64,000 nucleotides of DNA from Cryptomeria japonica (Eukaryota > Streptophyta > Pinopsida > Cupressales > Cupressaceae): contig NC_081405.1 of the NCBI RefSeq assembly GCF_030272615.1, positions 155,980,454 through 156,044,453 of the forward strand. The letters are read 5' to 3'. Below, in pieces: positions 32,422 through 43,775 of the stretch. Below the pieces are notes generated by a model. The model worked only from the letters and a program-made list of their open reading frames with translations. It had not been told where the DNA came from and made no database searches. Made by a program: the position numbers and the translations under genes. Position 1 is the stretch's first letter. Each line of letters starts with the position of its first letter.

Positions 32422-33642
32422 TGTAAAGCGAAAAATCACGATCGAACCCTAGTTGCTCTCCCCTCTTCCAACTCCAAGGAGAGAGAAGGGAGATTCACTA
32501 GGGTTGATGGTTTTCACTTAGGGGAGAGACTTTACATTCAAAAGAGGGGTTGAAACCCACAAGATCCAATCTCACACAATGCAAGATTGGATGCTAAATG
32601 CATTTCAAGGGTTATGACAGCAAGGCTACCCTCTTTTGTAAAGAATGTGCATAGAAGAATTAAGCTAGGAATGCATAGAAAGTGACAAAGATTCGCTTTA
32701 TAAACTGAGATAGGAATACAGTATGAAGCTGCGGACCTGGAATTAGCAGTAAAATGTCGATACGACACTGTCCTGCAAATTTGAGCAAAAGTTGTCGGGA
32801 CGATGGCGCCCGACGCCACGGTCCTTCGAAAAATCCGCGAAACGAAGGGGGATCTGTTCGTCTCTGCACAAGGATTCCAGATCTTCAATTTCAGCCGCGT
32901 ACCTGCAACCTACACACAGAAAAGCGAAGACGATTAGGGGGTTAGGGATTAGGGGTTTGCCATTAGGTCAAACCCCGGTTTTGGAATTAACCAAGAAATG
33001 AGCAAGTGCTGTAAATGTAAATGACTGTAAAACAAGTACTAATACCTTGTTCTAAGGATGTTTGTATCCTTATGTGCGAAGGTTTAGATGTTGTTGTTTG
33101 TTGTATGTTGTAGTAGTATGTAGTAAGTGATCTCCTCTTCAATGGTTGAATCCTTGTCTTGAATGCAACACTTAGCCTTGAATGGAGACTTGAAATGATC
33201 AATTGCTTGAAGGAATGCTTGAATGCTTGAGTATAATTTCCACGCCTTTTCCATCATATCGAATGAAAGAGGAAAATGTAGTTTATATACTTGCCAATTA
33301 GGGTTAATAGGCTGATTTTCCCGACCTTAGGCCGACCAGGAAAGATAATTTTCCAATTTGCAAACATAAAGACCCGAAGTCCAAAAGAGACCGGGCCCAA
33401 AATAGGACCTAGGGACCAGGGCGCTGGGCGCCCTAGTCCTGAAGGACCAGGGCGCTGGGCGCTCTGGTCCCACCTCCCAGGACAACAGGGTGCAAAGGAG
33501 GTTCAGGCCAGGGTGTAAGAAAATGCAGTTTTCAGTGTCATAATCAGGTTTCGGGGTCTCCATTCAGGTTGCGTGTTGCGTCGCCATCGTGAAGACCCAA
33601 ATGCGGTTGAAATTGCAAGTGTCGCAATTTTAGGACGCTACA
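32422..33642 (-). repeat. 5' LTR of the TR-GAG-like element
   Basis: Plus strand TGTAAAGCGAAAAATCACG to AGGACGCTACA, 1221 bp. It is followed by AAAAT, the same five bases that precede the left LTR. Confidence 0.95.
33428..33455. other. GC-rich hairpin in LTR (right copy)
   Basis: Arms GCGCCCTAGTCC and GGACCAGGGCGC flank a TGAA loop. One pair changed from A:T in the left LTR to C:G here, while a second position became an A/C mismatch. Confidence 0.85.
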
Positions 33643-34160
33643 AAAATATTTATTTTGATGTTAAAATTTCACAAATGAAACATGTGTAATCTTGAAAAAA
33701 ATGGTTATTTTGATGACACAAAGGATAATATAAATAGGACAATTTTACAAATGAAGCACGTGTAATCTAAAACATTTCTTTATTTTAGTGATAAGAAGCA
33801 TAATGTGAAAAGAATAATTTGAAAAATAACACAAATACAAATTTCAAAAAATTATTTATTCTGATGTAAAGACTTTACAAATGAAACATGTGCAATCTTC
33901 TAAAAAATATTTATTTTGACTATAGAGCACATGATAGAAATAGATTAATTTCACAAATAAAACATGTGTAATATAAAACATTTATTTATTTTAGTGATAA
34001 GAAACATAACGTTGAAAAAAATGATTTCATAAATGATACACATGCAATCTTTAAAAAATATTTATATTTCGATAATAAGAAATATATTTCACAAATGAAA
34101 CATGTGGAATCTGAAATATTTTTTATTTCAATGTTAGACAATAATTTCAAAAACAAAACG
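33643..34160. repeat. Degenerate minisatellite, right part
   Basis: It starts with the target duplication and continues the array of 25601-25829. Cores of the type TTCACAAATGAAACATGTGTAATCT occur near 33666, 33745, 33868, 33950, 34026 and 34087, with a possible higher-order period near 205 bp (33745 to 33950). Confidence 0.75.
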
Positions 34161-34502
34161 TGTAATTAATGTTAGAGAGCATATGCTGTTTGAATATTTG
34201 ATCGTAGGTAACAAAGAGATTAAATATGCTATATAAACAAACAAATCAAATATACTATATATGCAGAGTTTTTATTGACCATCTAACAAATTTATTATAT
34301 GATAATAGAAGTACAATCTTTAATGGCAGAATAAAGTAAGCAGGGTTAAATATGCAGGCTCAGACAAATAATTTTAAAAAGTCAGAAGATTCTGGTCTTT
34401 TCTTTTGTACCACTCGTCATTTTTCTCTATAAAGAGGGTGACAAAAAAACAAGGATTCCATGAAATAAACAAACAAACATTGCTTGCACACTAAATCTTG
34501 CA
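34161..34502 (+). promoter_or_regulatory. Upstream region of the terpene synthase with TATA box
   Basis: TATAAAG at 34429-34435 lies 74 bp before the ATG at 34503, within CTCTATAAAGAGGG, as expected for a plant core promoter. The rest is AT-rich without other motifs I can name. Confidence 0.6.
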
Positions 34503-37500
34503 ATGGCTCTTGTCTCCATTTTCCCTTCTGATTTGAGCTTGTGCCGCAGTCTCAAACCTTACCCTCCCCAGTCCCACAATCTTCAGCTTTGCAGTAAAGC
34601 AGTGCCATTAATAAAAAGAAATAAGCTTAACCCTATCGTCAATTAGGATTTATCTATAGCTGAAATCCCATTGAGGCGCACTGGTAAACATCATCCCAAC
34701 TTGTGGGGCGATGATTTTATCCAGTCTATTCCAAAGCATCCTTATGAGGAAAGCTAGTTTATATTTTCTATTGATATATTTATTTCATACAATTTATAGA
34801 TTTTGAAATTGATTAAATTGTTGGCATTCCAAAATTCACTTTAGGGTTTTGAGTTTGGACACCTTCATCAATGACTTTTTTTTATTTGAGCTCGCCAATT
34901 GTAACTTTTTTTGTACAAAAATATAAAACGGGAAGTATATTGTTGTTGGGATTTCACAGGCTGAAAGTTTTGGGAATCTTATTAGCGAGATCAAGGACAT
35001 GTTCAGTGAATCACATGCAAATAATGCTTCCCGAATTCTTGTCTTGGTGGATATTATCAAACGTCTTGGAATAGATCGACATTTCCAAAAGGAAATCAAA
35101 CAAGCCCTTGATTTTGTTTGTAGGTTTTTTTCTACCTCTTATAGTACTATTTATTATCATAAGACAATATGCCATCAATATGTATATAACAGTTTTGAAG
35201 GGAATACAACAGGTATTGGGGCGAATGCCAAAGAGATCTCAACACCATGACCTTGGGCTTTCAGATTCTTAGACTCCATAGATATCCTGTTTCTCTAGGT
35301 ATAATCTATGTTTTAAATATAAATTCCTCAATAGTTTTGATATATGTCTGATTGTGAAAATATAAAACATTTTGACTTATTTCGAATCTGATTTTTGGGT
35401 TCGCTTGATATTTGATATATTTACCAATAGAATATTGTGGAAAATATAATGGAAGGAATGTTGGGACACTTTAGAACAACAAATGGGCAGTTCTTGTCCT
35501 CCATTGCTCAAACAGAGGAGGAGAAAATTAGAGGTATTCTAGATTTGTTTCGAGCTTCACATATTGCTTTTAATAGGGAGAAAATTTTGGACGAGGCTAA
35601 GGAATTCTCTACTGCATATTTAAATCAAGCTATGGAGAAGAGTGTGATCAACTCCAACCTCTTACAAGAGGTAAGCTTAAGACTAGAAGATTGACGCCTC
35701 TATGGAGTGCACATGCTTTTACCATAAAACTTGTTCATTTCTTATATATATTATATCATACAAACTCCTTTGTTTATATTGTAATAATAACATTGTTATA
35801 TGCAGATATCATTCAATCTAGAGTATGGCTGGTACAGCAATCTGCCCAAGATTGGAAGCAAAGAAATATATTCAAATTTACGGAGAAAACAATTTGTGGG
35901 CCAGGCGTCATTTTACCATTGAATTGAATTGAATTGAATTGAATTTTATATATATATCAAAAAGTTTAACTAAGATAATTGTCATTTTAGATGGTGGACA
36001 ATGACAAACTTTTATCTTTAGCTAAAATGGATTTCGACGCGATTGAGTCATTGCATCAGGAAGAGCTTAAAGCTTATTCTAGGTGAGTTATTCGAGAGAA
36101 ATATTAGTTTTTATAAAGAAGATTTTTCCTGCTAGTTTTGGGTAACCGAGGTTTTATGAGATTTATTATTAATTAGACATTGTATCTCATTAGATGGTCG
36201 ATGGAGTCTCGTTTGTCTGAACTGAAATTTGCTCGTCATCATCATGTAGAATATTTTTTTATGGCATGTGTAATTTGTGAGGGTGAGAGGTATTCCACAT
36301 TTAGGTTTGGCATAGCAAATTTCTCCACGATTGCGACATATTTAGATGATATATACAACACATATGGAAAATGTGATGAGTTGAAACTGCTCACAGAGGC
36401 TATTAAGAAGTAAGTGTTAAATCATAGTTTGTGTAGTTATATCTAATAATACATTTATATGTGATTGTACTAATCATAGTCTTCTATGTATCTCTTAGGT
36501 GGGATCCAACTTCTATAGACCACCTTCCCGAATATATGAAAATTGTATATATGGCATCGTATGACACTATCAATGAAATGGATCGAGAAGTTGAATTGAT
36601 TCAAGGCCGAAGCACTTTCATCCCCTCTAAAGATGCTGTATGAATATGATTTTTGTTATTTTAGAATGAAATTTATGTTTTCATAAAATAAATATTTTAT
36701 TTATGCTATTGATTTTCTTAAAATATAATCAAATTTACTTAATGCTTTGAAAATTTCTTGTGGTGTTTGTATACTTATTAAAGTTATAAATCTTTGGAGA
36801 ATTACAATAAGCCTAAACTTAGTTTTGTAATTTCTAATACAACCATATGTATATTGTTGTTTTTGATTCAAGCCTATTTCTTGTTTATGTAGTGAGAAGC
36901 TTATATAGATGCAATGATGCAAGAAGCTGAGTGGCTTACTACAAGGCATATGCCAACTTTGGCAGAGCACATTGGGAATGGAAAAGTTAGTTCAGGGACT
37001 CGTGCAACTGCTTTGCAACCTATATTAACAATAGATGGGATTATTTCAGAAAGCATTCTTCAAAAATTTGGCTATCCATCAAGGTTCAATGATATTTTAT
37101 GCTTGAGCCTTCGATTAAGAGGTGAAATAAAATCATTTAAGGTATGTTATAATGTTTATTAATGATATTCTATGTATACTAATAAAAAGTAAAAAAATGA
37201 GTTTAATGTAAGAAATGACTTATTTATTTGATTATGAACTTCAATCCTTTGTTGTGAAGGGTGAGGTTGATTGAGGAGAAACAAATTCATCCATAGCATG
37301 TTACATGAGAGATAATCCAAGATCTACTGAAGAGGATGCACTGAATTATGTAGAGAGTTTATTAGATGAACAAATCAAAGAATTAAATTGGGAGTACTTG
37401 AAAAATTGGGAGTACTTCTAGCAAGGATTATGCTTATGACATCACAAGAGGTTTCTTGCATTTCTACAATGAGAGAAATTCTTTTAGTATTTCGAATGAA

Positions 37501-37560
37501 GACATACAAAATCATGTAATTCAAATCCTTATTGAACCTATAACCATGTAACCATTAATA
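34503..37560 (+). pseudogene. Gymnosperm-type terpene synthase pseudogene
   Basis: Terpene synthases convert prenyl diphosphates to mono-, sesqui- or diterpenes; this one starts with a serine-rich plastid-transit-like leader. Exons I can place: 34503-34756 (RRTGKHHPNLWGDDFIQS, the RRx8W-type motif), 34960-35123 (FGNLISEIKDMFSES, IKRLGIDRHFQKEIKQAL), about 35190-35299, 35431-35670 (TEEEKIRGILDLFRASHIAF), about 35806-35937, 35991-36082, 36194-36409 (FARHHHVEYF, TYLDDIYNTYG), 36499-36637 (KWDPTSIDHLPEYMK), about 36901-37140 (NGKVSSGTRATALQPIL, RFNDILCLSLRLRGE) and about 37260-37550. Most junctions show GT/AG. Lesions: TAG at 34644-34646, frameshifts in exons 3 and 5, stops near 36905, in exon 10 and around a short tandem duplication ([10 protein letters not shown]). 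The metal-binding DDxxD reads DDIYN, losing the last Asp. The WW of exon 6/7 is partly missing. Assignment to TPS-d rests on remembered motifs. Confidence 0.9.
35919..35946. repeat. (GAATT)n microsatellite
   Basis: About five copies of ATTGA/GAATT lie at the 3' end of terpene synthase exon 5, where they follow the readable ARRHFTIELN codons. Confidence 0.85.
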
Positions 37561-38554
37561 TAGTTTTACAATGTATACATTAATAAACAAATCTCTTTTA
37601 TTGAATTGAGATATTTTATAATGTTTAATTTATGCTCAAATATCATTAATAAATGAGAGTTTATTTCTAATGATAGTCTATATAATGGTTCTAAGGAGCA
37701 TTTTATTCATCCATGTTAAAGTTTTATAGTATACTTAAGAACATATTTTTCTTTGGTTACAAATCAAGATTATGTAATCCCTAATAGAACTAATTTATAC
37801 TTGGAAAGTTCTTTAATGGGATATTTTGGTGTATTCAGAAAATCCTATTCAATCCTTTGAGTAAATACAATTATTGTATAATCTTGTGTAAAATTTTAAT
37901 TGCATTTTGTAACTCTAAGAGAATAAAATCCCTTTCATATAAATATAAGATAGTTAAATGAATAAATATCACATATATTCTACATATAATTAATTAATAA
38001 TAGATGATAATTGATAGTTTAAAACGTTGTATTAAGAATTAAGCGAAAAGGGATAAAATTTTTATCTATTGAAATTATGATGGAGAATAAGCTATGGTTT
38101 TTCTTAGAATTTAATCATTTACGATGACACCATAAACCATATACAACAACAATATCACACAAAATTTTCTACATATAGTCATTGGAAGCAATTAAAGGCT
38201 ACAAGGTAGCCTACTATTAAAGCAACCACATATTGTTGTAACTAAATTTTGGGTCATCATATCACCTTACTAGTTGATGTACGAAAACTCAATGAATTTT
38301 TGTGTTAATGCCCCATGGTGCAAGTCAAATAAAATAAATAATAAAATAGAAAATCAATCAAATCAAACATGAAAATAGACGTTTAATCAAGGCCCAAGGA
38401 ACTCAAATCATGAATAACTAAGATTCACCTCTCAAGTTCAAGAATGGATAATATTCGCAAAGGAACCTCATTTTTTGCTCATTTCCAACTTTTTTGATTG
38501 ATGGATTTTCTTGATTGAGGGAAGGACAATGTTGTCTTTGTCTATATGTCTATG
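37561..38554. other. AT-rich intergenic DNA
   Basis: No coding sequence or repeat was recognised. Confidence 0.55.
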
Positions 38555-38718
38555 ATGAATATATAGTAGAAAAAATGGTTTTTATGTGATTATTTTATGT
38601 TTTTAAAAATTAAAATTAAAAAATACAATACAATTATTTTTTCATTTTTGTATTTTCAAATTTAGTTTTTAAAACACAAAATAGTCACATTTAAACCATT
38701 ATGTCTACTAGATATCCA
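38555..38718. repeat. Imperfect foldback (inverted repeat)
   Basis: Left arm GATGAATATATAGTAG...ATGTGATTATTTTATGTTTTTAAAAATTA...AATACAA pairs with the right arm TTGTATTTTCAAATTTAG...CACAAAATAGTCACAT...CTACTAGATATC. The arms are about 65-75 bp around a loop of roughly 20 bp. It could be a small MITE or a snapback repeat. Confidence 0.7.
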
Positions 38719-41439
38719 CTTCTAAAATCGACGACTTGTTCAAATTGATTTGATGGAATATTTGCATGAATGTGGTCTATGTGTGGATGTAGAGAAGGTG
38801 GTAACACAAACATTGAAACATCCACCCAGTATCGAATATACCAAGCCTATACTTCAAACTCTGATGCTTGAATCTATCATTGGGGCTTAGATTATTCTAA
38901 ACTTTAATTTTCCTGACTTCTACCTAGTCCTCCTACATTGGTGAAATCCATTCATTCATTGTCTTGATGGGAGAAATGCTGACATATCAAGAAACTCATT
39001 TGGATAAAATTCTTGTTCCAACGAGGTTACTCATGTTCTCTATATACCATAGTTGTTTGCTACACACAATATTCACCTATTGCCACACCACATTCATCAA
39101 TGCCAATGCAATCCACAGGCAAGCGTGCATCGAGGCTATCATGAAGGTACCTATATGTTTGTAGAAATACCTTGAAAACCTATATTCGAACCTCTAAAAC
39201 ATCTTTTAACTATATACTTGTATTCATTCCAATTCAATTTGCAGGAAGGAATGAAGTAGGGAATGTTGTCAGTGTAGACAATATGGAAACACATAATGGT
39301 AGTGAATATTTTGGCCTATACCACCATAGGAAACTATTTTGTCATAGGATTACTATTGGGTATGAGACTCACCTCACAAGTTCAAGAATTAATTGGGTGA
39401 TAATGTTAGCATAAGATGTGATGCTGAAAATGAATTGAGAGGGATGCCTTATATAGGGATTTCACAATTAAAATTACCTTTAGAATGACTTATATTTGGT
39501 ATATTTTTACATAGAGCTAGATTAGAATAGGGTAAGACTACTAAATTATCTTCTCATAATTCAAGGAAAAATTTTGAGACTGAGGGGAGCGGATCATCTT
39601 TGTTTTGATAGCTTTATCCTAAATTTCTAGGCATGCAAGATAATGAGGTTCTAAAACTAATTCCAACTCGATAGATCAAACGATGATGTTTAGATATATA
39701 AAATATATTTTGATAGTTGTAATTGGGGTAGGATTAAGGATAAATTGGGATAATAAATGATAAAGGGCACACCTAGATTTAAGGGCCCAAATAAGAGTGT
39801 GATGATGTAATAAAGTGGAATAAGACTCATATATTAAATTAAATTTTAATTAATTATAATAAAAGTCCTATAATGCATAAAGGAATGGAAAGTACCAAAA
39901 TAAGTGCTAGGAGAGTGTGAAATTGGACACACTAATAAAGGTAGACATCCAGTTGATAGAGTTCCTACTAGTTTATCTTCATTTTTTGCTCTTCTTTCGA
40001 TCCAATATTGATTAAAATTTAAAAAATTTGTTCCTAAAAATAACCCCAATAGAACCTAACTAGGTTCCTAGCAACATAACTAATGTTAGCAATAAATTTG
40101 AATGATATAGATGAGATTTATTTTCCCAAAGGATTTTTGCTAGTTGTAGTCTATAACCCTAGATTGAGTCTTATTGAGATGGCAATCAAATGTATTCTAG
40201 ATCTAATCTAAGCACATAATCAGAAAGAAAAAATTGTACACATTATTAGGGAAATAATAGATCTCTTTATATTGATATATTAATATGCAATTCACATTCC
40301 TTATATATATCCTTTATGTTCTATCTCTACTTCTCCATTCTATCCTTATCTTTGGTCACTTAGGTCACTTAGTGACTAGATATCCTATCTATACCTATAT
40401 CTCCTATTAGAGACACAAACCTTAAATGATATCTTTATAAATTAACTTATCTACTAAGCTATATATTCTACAACTTTGTTATCAAATTACTCACTTATCT
40501 CTTCATATCAGTGCCTATATCCTATTTTCTAGTCAACGGTTACTTCAAAATGTACATAAACCTTTATAGTTTATATGTCTAAGTTATTTTTCCTCACCTT
40601 AAATTCTGTAGGATAACTCATATAGATTTTTCAAAAAATTTCCATGCAATAATGTAATCATATCATCCATCTCTTTGATATCAAAATCAAATGATAAAAC
40701 TATGACATCAATTTCATAATAGAATTCAACTAAGATACCAGAAAAATGATTTAACAAAAGTTTATTACCTAAACGCATCAATATTCTTTATCTACTAGTT
40801 ATGTCTTGTACCACTATAGTGTACCATCTTATTTTATCTTCTTGAGCATCCACTTGTAGATAATGAGCTATCTACCTTCAAATAGATCAACCAAATCTAA
40901 ATTTTTACATTATTTTAATATCATGATATGCTCTTTCATGGTATTTATCTAATAATTTCTCTCTTTACATAAGAGATCTTTACTTAGAGACTTTGGTTGA
41001 TCATTAGTACAAGTTAGAGAAAAAATGCATTAAAATTTTGGTAGACTATATCTTTCAAATAACTCATATTTTGCAAACCATCACACAAATATGAATGAAT
41101 AGCTTGTTGTATCCATAACCTAATATTCTTTAAAATTCACAACATTTATGCTAAAATGATCAAGATTGACACTGTCATGTGCAATTATTTTTTAATTTGT
41201 AAGTGAATCTTATTTCTTTAATATATATTAAAAATAAGTGAAATTTATGGTCAACCCCATGGTAGCTTAGGGATATCCATTAACCAAAGAAAACTTATAC
41301 GAAAGAAAGAAGGAATAGAAATGTTATGAAGCTAGATAATTTATTAGGTGCCTAAAAAGTGGTACAATTTGCAACAATGAAAACTTTTATATAAATACAA
41401 GGATAAAACCCCAATACATACTAATTTTATAAGAAAATG
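38719..41439. other. AT-rich DNA without recognised genes
   Basis: Short open frames (for example 38964-39164 and 39172-39414) show no motif I recognise. A 45-codon open stretch near 38749-38889 (DLMEYLHECGLCVDVEKVV) may be a decayed coding fragment. Confidence 0.5.
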
Positions 41440-42573
41440 TATTAATTATATGATGTAAGAGCATAGAGAGAAGGATGAAGGTAGAGGTAGAAAGATGTGA
41501 GAAAAAGAGTAGAGAGAAAAGGAGGGAGGGAAGGATATGTAGAGAATGAGAGATAGAGATAGAGAGAGGTGATAAAATGAGTAAAGAGGGATGGAAAAAG
41601 AGGGAGAGGTAGGTAGATAGAGTTAATATTTGAGGTAGGAATGGATGGAGAGAAAGAGGAGAAGACATGTAGAGAGATAGAGATATAAGAGAATTGAGAA
41701 AAATAATATAGAGGGGAGGATGGAGGGAAGGAGAGGGTGTGTTGGAGAGAGGGAGGGAAATATCAATAGACAATAATGAGGTAAATGTGGAGTGAGAGAA
41801 ATATAGGTAGAGAGAAGTAAGATAAAGAGTAGCTCGAGGGAAAGACGAAGGGAGGGGCAAGGAGAAAGAGAGAGAGAGAGAGAGAGGGTGCATTAGAGGG
41901 AGGAAGGGATAGGAAAAGGGAAATGTGGGTAGAGATAGAAGTGAGATAAAAATGGAGTGAGATATATATAGGTAGAGAGAGGTAATAAAAAGAGTAGGGA
42001 AGGAAGAATAAAGGGAAATTTAGAGTTGTATTTAGAGATCTAAATAGTAGATAGAGAACAAAAAAGAGAGGGGGACTTGGAGGGAGGAAGAGAGATAGAA
42101 AGAGAAAGGGATGGATATAGGGAGGGGATATACATTAAGAGAGGGAGTGGTAAGAAAATGGGTATATGGGGAAGGAGACAAGGGAGGAGAGGTGATAGAT
42201 ATATAGATAAATAAAGAGAGTTAACAACATTTGTAGAGAGGATAGGAGGGAGAGAGTGAGGGGAAGAGAGGGAGATATAGAGGTAGAGAGTGAGAGGGGG
42301 ATAAAGAGAGATAAGGAAAAGAGTATATAGAGAGAGAGTTAGAGAGGATAGGAAGGAGAGACTGAGGGGAAGAGAGGGAGATATAGAGGTAGAGTGTGAG
42401 AGGAGGATAAAGAGAGATAAGGAAAAGAGTATAGAGAGAGAGATAGAGATAGATAAAAAAGTGAGAAAAGGGGTAGAGAAGGAGAGATAGGAAAGGGAGA
42501 TATTTAGAAAGGTGAGAAAAAGAGTATAGTGGAGGGAGTATTTAAGAATTACTGTGAGTGTGTGTGTGTGTGT

Positions 42574-42632
<59 letters not shown>

Positions 42633-42843
42633 GAGAAAAATGGTAGAGAAGAAAGGGGGAAAGGAGGAAGAGGTAAGGAATGAGAGATAAAGAAAGGTGA
42701 GAGAAGAGGGAGGGGGAGTGAGAGGTAGGGAGGGATAGAAATAGAGAGATATAGAGAGTTAAAGAGAGTTAGAGAGATAGAGAAAGGGAGATAGAGAGGT
42801 GAGAAAAATAGTAGAGAGAGATATGTGAGAATAAGAGTGGAGA
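41440..42843. repeat. GA-rich (purine) low-complexity tract
   Basis: About 1.4 kb almost entirely of A and G on the plus strand, with many GAGAG and GGAGGGA words. A 106 bp tandem duplication starts at 42241 and 42347. A (GT)8 run (42558-42573) is followed by a perfect (AG)27 run (42577-42630). Long open frames in it, for example 41387-41893 on the minus strand, come from the lack of T and are not genes. Confidence 0.92.
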
Positions 42844-43775
42844 GAGATTGTTTTTATTGCTGTGAAGGAAGATCTGAAGATGATGACATTGAGGAGATTG
42901 TATTTGTTGTTGTGAAGGAAGATTTGACTGATGAAAATACTTTGGTATCTTAGTTTGATTCTAGTGATGAGTGGATAATAGACAGTGGTTGTTCACATCA
43001 CATGATTGGTGATAATCTAACAAATTCATATCCTTTGAAGAATTTGATGGCGGTGTGGTAATATTTGGTAATAACTCACCCTGCATGGTAAAAGGTAAAG
43101 GATCTATTTTACTGAATGGTAAGAGTAATGCAGATTATATTTATTTGGTTGAAGGCTTAAAACACAACTTACTGAGTGTTGGGCAGCTTAATGATGAAAG
43201 ATATCACCTTGAGTTTAAAAAAGGAGTGTGCAGGATCATGGGATGCAATGGAGATTTGATTGCTACTGGTAAATAGACTAGAGGTAATCTTTTTCATCTG
43301 AATGCTAATGTGAATAGTTGTTTGGTGGCTAAAATTGAAGATAGTTGGTTGTGGCACAAAAGGTTTTGTCATGTCAACTTTGATAATTTGATAAAGGTCA
43401 GCAAATCAAGTATGGTGAAAGGTATGCCCCAACTTGTCAAACCAGATAATGTTTTATATAAAGATTGTTAGATGGGTAAGATGACTTCGACATCTTTTAA
43501 GAGTAAATCATTTTCTTTAGAGCATATTCTTGATTTAGTGCATACTGATCTATGTGATCCTATGAGGACTATAAGTTATTATGGTGATAGGTATTTTATG
43601 ATTTTCACTAATGATTTTTCAGGGATGATGCAAGTAACTTTCTTGAAGGAGAAATATAAGGCGTTCAACAAATTCAAGATCATTAAAGCTCTAGTTGAAA
43701 AGGAAACCGGCAAGAATATGAAGTGCCAAAGATCTGACCGGGGTGGAGAATTTACTTCTGATGAGAACTTATTAG
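42844..43775 (+). pseudogene. Copia B protease and integrase start (5' fragment)
   Basis: The plus strand encodes the copia retropepsin WIIDSGCSHHMIGD near 42965, then YLVEGLKHNLLSVGQLND, a GAG-pre-integrase region [16 protein letters not shown] near 43350 and integrase up to the second catalytic Asp (LVHTDLCDP near 43535, RSDRGGEF near 43730). It stops at the Tat insertion (43776). In-frame stops include 42958-42960, TAG at 43274-43276 (Gln in the related copia A) and TAG at 43469-43471 (Gln in copia A). A frame change precedes the protease. A degenerate 50 bp duplication (42844 and 42894, sharing TGTGAAGGAAGAT) marks the left limit. Gag and the 5' LTR are missing. Confidence 0.87.
43771..43775. 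other. Target duplication ATTAG, left
   Basis: ATTAG precedes the Tat 5' LTR and recurs at 60156-60160 after the 3' LTR. This confirms the insertion point inside copia B integrase. Confidence 0.95.

Larger units (their letters stand above)
25830..33642 (-). mobile_element. Non-autonomous gag-only LTR element (TR-GAG-like)
   Basis: Two 1221 bp LTRs (25830-27050 and 32422-33642) bound a 7813 bp element flanked by the target duplication AAAAT (25825-25829 and 33643-33647). Orientation is minus: the primer-binding site abuts the right LTR and a polypurine tract abuts the left. The interior codes for one 1117-residue gag/protease-like protein and, in the leader, an open frame of 260 codons. No RT, RNase H or integrase is present, so replication would need enzymes from another element. 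The 16.4 kb Tat element in this window has a matching gag-protease layout and is a candidate relative of the helper. Confidence 0.92.

Noticed and set aside
41387-41893. 168-codon minus-strand open frame rich in S, L, P
   Set aside because: It is a by-product of the GA-rich tract, where stop codons are rare in this frame.
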